From contig JAOUFJ010000001.1 of NCBI GenBank assembly GCA_029858255.1, positions 62,001-126,000 on the forward strand: DNA of 64,000 nucleotides, read 5' to 3'. Position 1 is the first letter of the stretch. Each line of letters opens with the position of its first letter. The notes below the pieces were generated by a model. That model had not been told where the DNA came from, did no database searches, and was given only the letters and a program-made list of their open reading frames with translations. Shown piece after piece: positions 1-6,761 of the stretch. The position numbers and the translations under genes are program-made. Source of the DNA: a candidate division WOR-3 bacterium (GTDB lineage: Bacteria > Hydrothermota > Tepidihabitantia > SM23-42).

Positions 1-525
1 CTGGATTATGATACGCTCGCCTATCGCGCCGATGGTGGTACCTTCGCTTACGTCACCAGCGACAGCATATCAGGTAATACCTACTACTATACGATACAGA
101 GTTATCCGAGTTACACGCTGATCGAGTTCTATCTGTTCTGTCAGGATGCGTCGTGGTTCGTGAACACTGGTCAGGATCCGTTGACCGGTTACTATTCATT
201 CACGGTTACCGGTATCAACGAGAATAACTTTGTTGGAATGATCCCCGACCACGTGTTCCTCAATCAGAATCGCCCTAATCCTTTCAGCCAGTTGACACGG
301 GTCGAGTACGGCGTGCCGCAGAGCATGCATGTGAACATATCGGTTTACAATGCGGCCGGACAGCGGGTCAAGACACTGGTCGATGAGATCAAGGCACCGG
401 GTTATCATGTTGTGAACTGGCAGGGTACTGATAATCTTGGCCGCCGTCTTGCCGAGGGTGTCTACTTCATGCGGATAACGACCGAAGAACTGAAGGAAAC
501 GAAGAAGATCATCCACGTCCGGTAA
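1..525 (+). CDS. Secreted protein C-terminus with FlgD-like sorting tail (5' partial)
   Basis: The frame is open to the window edge, so this is only the 3' part of a larger gene. The last ~90 residues form a FlgD-Ig/type IX-style C-terminal tail: an NRPNPF motif, then VYNAAGQRVKTLVDE, a GYHVVNWQGTD strand and a final LAEGVYFMRI strand ending in a basic residue. In FCB-group bacteria such tails send proteins through the outer membrane and are cleaved on export. The upstream ~90 residues have no catalytic motif I recognise, so the cargo is unknown. A strong intrinsic terminator follows. The GTG at 160 is an internal codon, not the start. Confidence 0.85.
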   Translation: MDYDTLAYRADGGTFAYVTSDSISGNTYYYTIQSYPSYTLIEFYLFCQDASWFVNTGQDPLTGYYSFTVTGINENNFVGMIPDHVFLNQNRPNPFSQLTRVEYGVPQSMHVNISVYNAAGQRVKTLVDEIKAPGYHVVNWQGTDNLGRRLAEGVYFMRITTEELKETKKIIHVR

Positions 526-543
526 TCATTAAGATCTGCAGGC

Positions 544-576
544 AAAAGGGGCGGCTGAGGCCGCCCCTTTTTTTTC
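544..576 (+). terminator. Rho-independent terminator after the secreted protein gene
   Basis: A GC-rich 12-bp stem (core GGGGCGGC/GCCGCCCC) with a TGAG loop is followed by a run of eight T. It sits 19 bp after the stop codon. Confidence 0.9.
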
Positions 577-625
577 GTTGTGTTCGTTAATCTCGTTACT
601 ATCGCTATTCCCGTTATTATCGTTG
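576..625 (-). repeat. 9-bp array, 6 units
   Basis: CGTTA-type pentamers (CGTTG, CGTTA, CGCTA variants) begin at 576, 585, 594, 603, 612 and 621, exactly 9 bp apart, with variable tetramers between. On the minus strand the constant part reads TAACG. Confidence 0.85.
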
Positions 626-747
626 AACATATTCAATATCGATCTCCTTCACGAGGTCATTCAGCATCGTCGTAAGGCCTTAGCCTTTCGAATTCCTTCT
701 CGACTCACTTCGTTCGCTCGAAGAGTAATAGTCAATTACTGTTTGAT

Positions 748-813
748 CTTGTCGAGAAGTGCAGAACCGAAGTACGCGCCACGGAGCATTTAGTTTTTAA
801 CGTAGTAACGATA
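748..813 (+). repeat. Direct repeat, copy 1 (~66 bp)
   Basis: Runs from CTTGTCGAGAAGTGC through GCCACGGAGCA to the first units of a 9-bp array. It is nearly identical to 939-1005, with one substitution and one 1-bp indel. Confidence 0.85.
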
Positions 814-837
814 TTAGCGAACCTAACGAGATTAACG
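798..837 (+). repeat. 9-bp array, 5 units
   Basis: TAACG or TAGCG pentamers at 798, 806, 815, 824 and 833. The first step is 8 bp and the rest 9 bp. The array starts inside direct-repeat copy 1. Confidence 0.8.
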
Positions 838-938
838 AAATTATTGAGTTTGAAACCGTCGTGAGGTGAATGCTTTTTGTTCTCGATGCGTTTCTAACGA
901 AACTTACTCGAACAGTAATGATTTCGGTATTCTTCGAG

Positions 939-1005
939 CTTGTCGAGAAGTGCAGAACCGAAGTACGCGCCACGGAGCACTTAGTTTTTAACGGTAGTAA
1001 CGAAA
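939..1005 (+). repeat. Direct repeat, copy 2 (~67 bp)
   Basis: Second copy of the element at 748-813, 191 bp downstream in the same orientation. It also ends in a 9-bp array, so element and array appear to have been duplicated together. Confidence 0.85.
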
Positions 1006-1029
1006 TTAACGCAATTAACGGTATTAGAT
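989..1029 (+). repeat. 9-bp array, 5 units
   Basis: TAACG pentamers at 989, 998, 1007 and 1016, plus a diverged TAGAT at 1025. All steps are 9 bp. Confidence 0.8.
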
Positions 1030-1059
1030 TTCTTCGACCTTCATAGGCAGTCATCAATC

Positions 1060-1087
1060 TTGACATCGCTGTAAAAGTGTCTATCTT
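1060..1087 (+). promoter_or_regulatory. Promoter of the MFS gene, near-leaderless
   Basis: TTGACA (1060-1065), 16 bp, TATCTT (1082-1087). The ATG at 1097 is 9 nt after the -10 box, so the leader would be only a few nucleotides. No Shine-Dalgarno sequence fits between them. Confidence 0.6.
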
Positions 1088-1096
1088 TGATGATTC

Positions 1097-2527
1097 ATGT
1101 CTAATGCTGGTAAGTCATCCGAACTCCGCCATACAGTAAAATTCTCTGTCACCGAAGGTGTGTATACTCAGATCTATATTGCCCTGGCGAGTGCGGGTAG
1201 TGCCTTTGTTACACGATTCGCCCTCTTGCTCGGAGCCCTACCATACCATCTGGGACTGCTCGCGGCCATCGGTCAACTATCACTGGTTTTCCAACCTTTT
1301 GGCATCCTGATTACCAGAAGAGGAACATCCCGGAAGAAGATAATCGTCAAACTGGCGACCGCGGGACGGGCGCTCGCCCTGGTGTATGGGGTCCTGCCTT
1401 TCTTTTTTCCCCGCTACATTGCCATCTGGGTTTTCCTACTGCTGCTTTCACTGAGCACTTCTCTACATGCCATGGGTACGAATGCCTGGATAGCCTGGAT
1501 CTCGGATATGGTGCCGGACCGTGTAAGGGGACGTTTTTTCTCGTGGCGCTCCCGCTATTTTATGATCGGAGGTTTACTGATCGGCTACGTGCTCGGTGCT
1601 TTCGTTGACGTATTCGATCCAAAGACGGTGGGTTTGATCGAAAGGTTGTTTAGTATAACCAATGCAGGCATTTTTTCTGCCGGGCATTTCGAATATGTAT
1701 TTATTTTTGTATTTGTGATCGCTGCGATATTTGGATTCCTTGGTTTGACATTCCTGAAGCGTCAGCCAGAACGTCCAAGTAAAATAAAAAAAGAACACAT
1801 AGCCGCGATGTTAATAAAACCGATGCGTGACCGCAACTTCCGTAAATTCCTGATATACAGTTTGTGGTGGATGCTTGCACTGGGTATCGGGTCTCCGTTC
1901 TGGCAGCCTTTCATGATACAGAAATTGCACATGTCTTTGGTCAATATCCAGGTCTATGGTACGATCAGTGCGATCGCATCGATTCTCGCATTGCGGCCAT
2001 GGGGTATGATCATCGATCGGTTCGGTAACAAAGCGGCCATGCGCATCGCGATTATATTAGGTGGCATCAACCCGCTGGTATGGTTATTCGTCAATGTGAA
2101 CAATACCTGGATATTGTACCTGGAGGCGATGACATCGGGCATCATGTGGTCGGGGACCAACATCGTTGCCATGAATTTTGTCCTGGCGATCGCCCCGAGT
2201 GATAGGCGACAGATCTATTCGGGGATTCTTGGTGCTTTTTCCGGAACTGCGATGATAATCACAATGCTACTGTCCGGCTTCTTTCTACCAAGGTCCATGG
2301 AGATACTGGGTTTGTATCTACACCCTGAACAGGTTTTGTTCGGGCTCACCGGATTGTTGCGCTGGACCGCTCATGTTCCCTTGAGCTGGGTGGAGGAACC
2401 AAGGGGCCAGCCATTTGGCGCTCTCATGTATTATCTGAGGCAGTCGGCAAAGGTGCGTATTGCTCAGTTCGTCGGACTCATCGTCCGCAACGGCGGCAAC
2501 TACTCTGGCAGCGAGAATCGCCGCTGA
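1097..2527 (+). CDS. Major facilitator superfamily transporter
   Basis: A 476-residue polytopic inner-membrane protein with about 11-12 hydrophobic segments. The cytoplasmic loop sequence DMVPDRVRGRFFSWRSR near residues 136-152 matches the MFS loop signature (D-x-x-P-x-x-x-RGR). A second copy of the pattern, MIIDRFGNKAAMR near residue 305, opens the second half, as expected for the duplicated six-helix fold. The substrate cannot be told from sequence. The gene stands alone: repeats lie upstream, and the next gene has its own promoter. The start follows a near-leaderless promoter and lacks a Shine-Dalgarno sequence. Confidence 0.85.
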   Translation: MSNAGKSSELRHTVKFSVTEGVYTQIYIALASAGSAFVTRFALLLGALPYHLGLLAAIGQLSLVFQPFGILITRRGTSRKKIIVKLATAGRALALVYGVLPFFFPRYIAIWVFLLLLSLSTSLHAMGTNAWIAWISDMVPDRVRGRFFSWRSRYFMIGGLLIGYVLGAFVDVFDPKTVGLIERLFSITNAGIFSAGHFEYVFIFVFVIAAIFGFLGLTFLKRQPERPSKIKKEHIAAMLIKPMRDRNFRKFLIYSLWWMLALGIGSPFWQPFMIQKLHMSLVNIQVYGTISAIASILALRPWGMIIDRFGNKAAMRIAIILGGINPLVWLFVNVNNTWILYLEAMTSGIMWSGTNIVAMNFVLAIAPSDRRQIYSGILGAFSGTAMIITMLLSGFFLPRSMEILGLYLHPEQVLFGLTGLLRWTAHVPLSWVEEPRGQPFGALMYYLRQSAKVRIAQFVGLIVRNGGNYSGSENRR

Positions 2528-2611
2528 CCAATTACAGTTGACTTCAGTCGTCTGTCATTCGAACATCAACGATCTTATTATCCATTCTGGCAAGTGGGAA
2601 TTTTGTGTTTA

Positions 2612-2639
2612 TTGACAAATATATGATTATCCGTATAAT
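2612..2639 (+). promoter_or_regulatory. Consensus promoter of the ftsB-like/PSP1/mazG/rsmG run
   Basis: Perfect TTGACA (2612-2617), 16 bp, perfect TATAAT (2634-2639). The predicted transcript start is near 2645-2646, leaving at most about 12 nt before the ATG at 2657. Confidence 0.85.
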
Positions 2640-2656
2640 TTAATTTGTATACAGGC

Positions 2657-2953
2657 ATGAAGCGACGTCGCAAGCAGACTAAGCAGACATCGAAGCGATT
2701 CAGGCTATTAATTTTTGCTGCTGTTCTTGCGGTCCCGTTATTGTATTTGGGCAGAAGGATTTATCGATTTGCTGATGCGATCTTCGAAGAGAATAGCATG
2801 AATAGACAGCGAATAATACTCCGTGCCGAGAATGATGTTTTGAAACAAAGGATCGATGAATACAAGAAAGGCGGTCTAATTGAAACAAAGGCCAGGGAAG
2901 ACCTGGGAATGATCAAGAAAGGTGAGAAGGTCTATCTAATACGCAAGAAATGA
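2657..2953 (+). CDS. Septum formation initiator, DivIC/FtsB-like
   Basis: A ~98-residue bitopic division protein with a very basic cytoplasmic N-terminus (KRRRKQTKQTSKR), one membrane helix (about residues 17-35), a short coiled coil rich in E/N/R, and the family's closing pattern ETKAREDLGMIKKGEKVYLI. The family bridges early and late divisome proteins at the septum. The ATG at 2657 is chosen, but a TTG at 2645, four codons upstream in frame, lies exactly 5 nt after the -10 box as in the leaderless genes of this window, so initiation there is possible. Its stop overlaps the next ATG (ATGA). Confidence 0.85.
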   Translation: MKRRRKQTKQTSKRFRLLIFAAVLAVPLLYLGRRIYRFADAIFEENSMNRQRIILRAENDVLKQRIDEYKKGGLIETKAREDLGMIKKGEKVYLIRKK

Positions 2954-3618
2954 TTTATCAATTACTTATTACGCCTTTTCGTCTTGAATCCTGCCGCAGC
3001 GAGACCGGCTGCGCAGCAGGCGAATTCGTCTTACTGAAGAGCAAAGAAGGTATCGATATCGGCAAAGTGGTCGCGCTGCAGAAAGATGAAACGGGGAGCG
3101 TGTACGGGGAGATTTTGCGGGGGGTTACCCATGAGGACCTGCAGAAGCAGTGTGAACTGCAGGAGTATGAAGATTTCTGCCTGATTGAATTCAAGAAGGC
3201 CGTAGATGACTTCGGCGTGGCGATGAAGCCGGTATATTGTCATTGCCAGTTTGACGAAGAGCGGGTAATGTTCTATTTCACGGCCGAGAAGAGACTGGAA
3301 TTCCGCCGGTTGCACCGGCACATTTCCCAGAAATTGAACAAGCGTGTAGTTATCAAGCAGATAGGCGTTCGCGACTACTCCAAGCTCTTCGGCGGGATCG
3401 GTCCATGCGGCCGGAATCTTTGCTGTTCAGCATTCTTGAATGAATTGAAATCTATCTCCCTGCGAATGGCGAGAGAGCAGAAACTCTATGTCTCCCCGAG
3501 TAAAATTTCCGGTGTATGCGGCAAACTGCTCTGCTGCTTGAATTTCGAAGAAAATTTCTATACCGATTTTCAGGAGAGAAACCTCAGTCGCACGATGCAG
3601 GTCGATGAAGAAGAATAG
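2950..3618 (+). CDS. PSP1 domain protein, YaaT family
   Basis: A 222-residue cytoplasmic protein with the PSP1 C-terminal domain. Its cysteine signatures GGIGPCGRNLCCSAFL and GVCGKLLCCLNFE lie at about residues 149-164 and 192-205. In Firmicutes YaaT helps activate the phosphorelay and RNase Y complexes; the role in other bacteria is open. It is translationally coupled to the FtsB-like gene and precedes mazG by 32 nt. The gene name is not assigned because orthology of function is uncertain. The paired CC motifs could hold a metal or Fe-S cluster (inference). Confidence 0.85.
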   Translation: MIYQLLITPFRLESCRSETGCAAGEFVLLKSKEGIDIGKVVALQKDETGSVYGEILRGVTHEDLQKQCELQEYEDFCLIEFKKAVDDFGVAMKPVYCHCQFDEERVMFYFTAEKRLEFRRLHRHISQKLNKRVVIKQIGVRDYSKLFGGIGPCGRNLCCSAFLNELKSISLRMAREQKLYVSPSKISGVCGKLLCCLNFEENFYTDFQERNLSRTMQVDEEE

Positions 3619-3650
3619 ACCTGCGTCGAGCCCGAACCCCCAAAGTCGCT

Positions 3651-4376
3651 ATGAAGACAGATGATCTGTTTCGTCTTGTTAAGACCCTGCGGGAAAAGTG
3701 CCCATGGGATCGGTCTCAGACCCTTCAATCCTTAAAAGGGAAAGTGATCGAGGAATCCTACGAACTCGTCGAAGCGATCTCTGAAGACGATCTTGCCGCG
3801 ATCATGGAGGAGATCGGCGATGTCATGTTCCTTGCCATGTTTCTTGCTCGCATTCTGGAGGAGGATGGTAAGGTAGATTTTGATCAACTCATCGAGTCGA
3901 CGATAAAAAAATACCGTGCCAAACATCCGCATGTGTTTGAAGAAAAGGAACTCAAAGACGAAAATGCGGTCCTGGAATTCTGGCACAAGAGTAAGGAAGA
4001 TATCTTCGCAGGAATACCTGAAATCCTTCCGGCTCTTCTGGCGGCGAAGGTGATCCAGGAAAGGGCAGCAAGGCTCGGTTTTGACTGGCCCACACACGCA
4101 GGGCCTCTTGGTAAGGTTCGCGAAGAACTCAGTGAGATCGATAAGGGCCAGGGATCTGAGCGCCACGAGGAAATGGGTGATCTCTTATTTGCCTGTGTGA
4201 ACCTGGCACGCCATCTGAACATCGATCCCGAGGATGCCTTGAGGAACGCCAACAAGAAATTTGTCAGACGGTTCAGGAGGGTCCTGAAAGAATTGAAGAG
4301 TAGGGGCCGTGACATCGATAGCGTCGGTCTTGAAGAGATGGACGCGATATGGGATGAGATCAAAAGACAAGAATAG
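3651..4376 (+). CDS. mazG: Nucleoside triphosphate pyrophosphohydrolase MazG
   Basis: Hydrolyses (d)NTPs to monophosphate and pyrophosphate, cleaning the nucleotide pool. The 241 residues contain the two tandem MazG domains of the full-length enzyme. The first has the KCPWDRSQT opening, EESYELVEA and EEIGDVMFLAMF (the EExxD-type Mg site); the second has HEEMGDLLFACVNLAR and ends NKKFVRRFRRV...EEMDAIWDE. Length is close to the usual ~260. The ATG follows PSP1 by 32 nt, and the 3' end overlaps rsmG by 23 bp. Confidence 0.93.
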   Translation: MKTDDLFRLVKTLREKCPWDRSQTLQSLKGKVIEESYELVEAISEDDLAAIMEEIGDVMFLAMFLARILEEDGKVDFDQLIESTIKKYRAKHPHVFEEKELKDENAVLEFWHKSKEDIFAGIPEILPALLAAKVIQERAARLGFDWPTHAGPLGKVREELSEIDKGQGSERHEEMGDLLFACVNLARHLNIDPEDALRNANKKFVRRFRRVLKELKSRGRDIDSVGLEEMDAIWDEIKRQE

Positions 4377-5031
4377 CCAGTCAGAGAATATAGAGCGCGA
4401 AGTAGACGAACTCAGAACCGGTCTTGTGCAGCTCGGTATAGATTTCGATGCTGACGTGATCGCCCGCTTTACGGATTACGTTAGGATCCTTTATTCCTAT
4501 CACGGTAAGTTGCACCTCCTCTCTCACAGGGATTACGAACGCATAAGCAGGAGGCACTTTCTACCGTCATTGGCTGCCTTGCAGTATGTGAGGAATCATC
4601 GCCGGGTATGTGATGTCGGCGCAGGTGCCGGATTTCCTTCTATCCCCCTGAAAGCATTACTGCCCGCGATCGATCTGGTGATCTTTGAATCAGTGGCCAA
4701 GAAAGCGGACTTCCTGAGATTCTTGGTGGACGGAATTCGCCTTGAGGGAGTCGAGATAAGGAATGAACGAGCAGAGGAATATTCGGGTGAGGGATTTGAC
4801 CTGATGCTGTTCAGGGCGGTTGGGAAGGTCGCAAAATTGCTGAGGTTGGTTGACAAGTTACTTGTTCCGGGAGGCGAAGCGATCTTCTACAAATCGCAGC
4901 ATGTTAATACGGAGCTTCGGCAAGCTGAGACCGTGATGAAAAAGAAGGGTTATACGGCCAAGGTGATCACCGTATCGACACCCGTGGAGGGTCTGCCGCT
5001 CGCTCTGGTGATATTGAACAAGCCGTGTTGA
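4354..5031 (+). CDS. rsmG: 16S rRNA (guanine527-N7)-methyltransferase RsmG
   Basis: SAM-dependent methylation of G527 in the 16S rRNA 530 loop. The 225 residues show the RsmG Rossmann core: motif I VCDVGAGAGFPSIPLK, then LVIFESVAKKADFLRF, the acidic-pocket stretch ERAEEYSGEGFDLMLFRAV and the late strand PGGEAIFYKSQ. The ATG at 4354 inside the mazG 3' end is chosen because it gives the usual family N-terminus length; a longer in-frame extension to 4309 would lie wholly within mazG. It probably shares the promoter upstream of the FtsB-like gene. Confidence 0.92.
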   Translation: MRSKDKNSQSENIEREVDELRTGLVQLGIDFDADVIARFTDYVRILYSYHGKLHLLSHRDYERISRRHFLPSLAALQYVRNHRRVCDVGAGAGFPSIPLKALLPAIDLVIFESVAKKADFLRFLVDGIRLEGVEIRNERAEEYSGEGFDLMLFRAVGKVAKLLRLVDKLLVPGGEAIFYKSQHVNTELRQAETVMKKKGYTAKVITVSTPVEGLPLALVILNKPC

Positions 5032-5076
5032 AATATCGATAGAGATATTCAGCGTTCTCGTCGGAGTGGTACTCTC

Positions 5077-5104
5077 TTGACAGCCTGGTATAAATGAATA
5101 TACT
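5077..5104 (+). promoter_or_regulatory. Promoter of the ferredoxin gene
   Basis: TTGACA (5077-5082), 16 bp, TATACT (5099-5104). Unlike the leaderless genes, it is followed by a strong AAGGAGG before the ATG at 5129, so this is a leadered transcript. Confidence 0.8.
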
Positions 5105-5128
5105 CCGTGGAGTAAATAAGGAGGCAAC

Positions 5129-5335
5129 ATGGCATACAAAATTAATGATGAGTGCACTGCATGTGGGCTATGCGAGCCGGAGTGCCCGGTTCAGGCGATT
5201 GCGGCTGGCGATCCGATTTACGTCATCGACTTTGACAAATGCGTAGAGTGTGAAGGTCACTTTGATGAGCCTCAGTGTGCTGCGGTCTGTCCGGTAGATG
5301 CATGCGTTCCTGATCCGGATCATCCAAAGAAATAA
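5129..5335 (+). CDS. 2[4Fe-4S] ferredoxin
   Basis: A 68-residue cytoplasmic electron carrier. The first cluster motif is [12 protein letters not shown] (CxxCxxCxxxCP) at about residues 9-20. The second is [22 protein letters not shown], with an eight-residue insertion between its second and third cysteines, the arrangement of the YfhL/Alvin-type clade. Monocistronic: it has its own promoter, a strong Shine-Dalgarno and a strong terminator. Partner enzymes are not adjacent. Confidence 0.93.
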   Translation: MAYKINDECTACGLCEPECPVQAIAAGDPIYVIDFDKCVECEGHFDEPQCAAVCPVDACVPDPDHPKK

Positions 5336-5360
5336 ATCCATATTTCGGGATTAAATGCGT

Positions 5361-5393
5361 AATGCGGTCGGAAAAACCGACCGCATTTTTTTT
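5361..5393 (+). terminator. Rho-independent terminator of the ferredoxin gene
   Basis: Perfect 11-bp stem AATGCGGTCGG/CCGACCGCATT with an AAAAA loop, followed by T-rich sequence. The A-rich flank could also serve the convergent lipoprotein gene. Confidence 0.93.
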
Positions 5394-5421
5394 GAAAAAA
5401 TACTGGGCTAAGACGTTTTAT

Positions 5422-6324
5422 CTATTTTGCCGCCAAAGTGAATTGTGCATCCAAGTAAGCGCCTTCGGCATCAGTGGCGCGCACAAACACCTCAAAAACC
5501 TCTGTTTGACCGGCAGTTCCATATATGACACCATTTTCCTTATCGATCATAATGCCAGAAGGTGCGTCCAGGAGTTCAAAGGAGAGGGGGTCTCCGTCGG
5601 GATCGAATATTGGGAGTGCGTAATAAACGCTGTCAGTGGCGCATTTTACCGAGTCGATCTTCATCTTGAAGGCGGGTGGAGAATTGGCAATGGTGATCTC
5701 AAAAGGGAAGGGTTCGGACCGGTCATCGCCGTCATCGGCAAAGGCGGCACCTGTTATCACGTCATTCTTCTTAAGCCCGAGAGAGCTGAGTTGGAGAACA
5801 TTAGAGGTGTTGGGTAACACTTCATCGTTTACCAGCCAATGAACGACCAGATCTATTTCATCCTGATCAGCATCTTCGAAGAGGGCGTTGAGCGTGATCT
5901 GGGGTGTTGTTACGTATACCATCTCAGGCATGACCGATACCGAGACGATCCTTGGCGCCATACCACCAATGGTCACTTCACCAGACCGCATGGTCTTTCC
6001 GTATGTCTTTCCGTCGTATGGCGTAACCTCGGCAAATATCTTATCTCCCTTCTTGATATCGGGGTAGGTGAAAGACATACCTTCACCGATCTCATCTTCG
6101 TTGACGAACCATTTTACGAGATAGGTGATCGGATCGCCATCCTTGTCCGAGGCAAGAATCCGTGCGGTTATTTCCGAACGAACGTTTGGATTCAACGGAA
6201 GGAGGGTCACGCTCTGCAGTACCGGTGCATCGTTGGATGAAATGGTTCCTTCCTCTTTCTTGCCGCCGCACGTGGTGACGAGCAGCACGATAACTAGCCA
6301 GAATGCGATGGTGTTTCTATTCAA
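5422..6324 (-). CDS. Lipoprotein with cadherin/Ig-like repeats
   Basis: A 300-residue cell-envelope lipoprotein. The TTG start is supported by GGAGGTG six nt upstream and a TTGACT-16-TATACT promoter. The N-terminus is a lipoprotein signal peptide with lipobox VTTC (Cys about residue 19). The mature part has three Ig/cadherin-like modules, recognisable by repeated SDKDGDP, EDADQDE and FDPDGDPLSFELLDAPSG calcium-type loops; the last resembles the putative-Ig (He_PIG) fold. No catalytic residues are evident, so a structural or binding role is inferred. It faces the ferredoxin gene across a shared terminator. Confidence 0.8.
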   Translation of the reverse strand: MNRNTIAFWLVIVLLVTTCGGKKEEGTISSNDAPVLQSVTLLPLNPNVRSEITARILASDKDGDPITYLVKWFVNEDEIGEGMSFTYPDIKKGDKIFAEVTPYDGKTYGKTMRSGEVTIGGMAPRIVSVSVMPEMVYVTTPQITLNALFEDADQDEIDLVVHWLVNDEVLPNTSNVLQLSSLGLKKNDVITGAAFADDGDDRSEPFPFEITIANSPPAFKMKIDSVKCATDSVYYALPIFDPDGDPLSFELLDAPSGIMIDKENGVIYGTAGQTEVFEVFVRATDAEGAYLDAQFTLAAK

Positions 6325-6343
6325 TTTTCACCTCCACTATAAG

Positions 6344-6371
6344 AGTATAGGCAATTTATCAGGCAAGTCAA
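6344..6371 (-). promoter_or_regulatory. Promoter of the Ig-like lipoprotein gene
   Basis: On the minus strand: TTGACT (6371-6366), 16 bp, TATACT (6349-6344). A leader with GGAGGTG follows. Confidence 0.75.
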
Positions 6372-6395
6372 TCTGTGTTTGTGCATGCGTTCGAT

Positions 6396-6431
6396 AGAGG
6401 GTCAGGACATCATTAAACGTCCTGACCCTCT
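6396..6431. terminator. Perfect inverted repeat, possible terminator of the pilus operon
   Basis: A 13-bp perfect stem (AGAGGGTCAGGAC/GTCCTGACCCTCT) with a 10-nt loop lies 15 bp beyond the stop of the last pilus-operon gene. Neither strand has a T run, so it is not a standard intrinsic terminator. It could stabilise the mRNA 3' end or bind a protein. Confidence 0.5.
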
Positions 6432-6445
6432 GCGAATACATAATC

Positions 6446-6751
6446 CTATTCTTTCGCGATTAGTCTGCCTTTTTTCACTTCGTACAAGCGTTCAACCCTG
6501 ACATAGGTCCTGGCTCCTACCCGGCTTTTCCTGTCACTAATGAGGGAGGCCGTAAAAGGAAAGGAGATGTTCTGTGCATCTTTGGGCATATTCTTGTATA
6601 CCAGCGATGCACGGGCATTCTGAACGTAGACCCTGAGACCATCGACCAGAACGAGTGAATCGCCTTCGATGCTATGGACCATACCTAGAAAAGTCTCTTC
6701 TGCAAACAGGCAGAGAGAAAATGTCAGTAGGAGTAGTATTATTGCTTTCAT
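6446..6751 (-). CDS. Small exported protein at the end of the pilus operon
   Basis: About 101 residues, with a clear Sec signal peptide (hydrophobic ILLLLTFSLCLF, cleavage near FAEE). The mature part is a small beta-rich domain (FLGMVHSIEGDSLVLVDGLRVYV...RVGARTYVRVERLYEV) that resembles an OB-like or SH3-like barrel. I do not recognise the family. It starts 11 nt after the PilY1-like stop with AAGGAGG, so it belongs to the pilus operon. The second of two adjacent ATGs is chosen for better spacing. A role in pilus assembly is inferred from position only. Confidence 0.7.
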   Translation of the reverse strand: MKAIILLLLTFSLCLFAEETFLGMVHSIEGDSLVLVDGLRVYVQNARASLVYKNMPKDAQNISFPFTASLISDRKSRVGARTYVRVERLYEVKKGRLIAKE

Positions 6752-6761
6752 CATGACCTCC

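Larger units (their letters stand above)
526..1059. other. Intergenic repeat-rich region without a convincing gene
   Basis: The gap holds three 9-bp arrays, two copies of a ~66-bp direct repeat and an imperfect palindrome at about 695-725 (CTTCTCGACTC near GCTCGAAGAG). Open frames here code for three-residue periodic peptides (SLI/SLL/SLF) that follow from the 9-bp DNA period. They have no ribosome-binding site, so I do not call them genes. Confidence 0.7.

Noticed and set aside
578-1066. Open frames coding SLI/SLL/SLF-type or similar peptides near 0.6-1.0 kb, and like frames near 25.6 and 48.2 kb
   Set aside because: Their three-residue periodicity is a direct result of the 9-bp arrays. They have no start signals and no non-repeat content.
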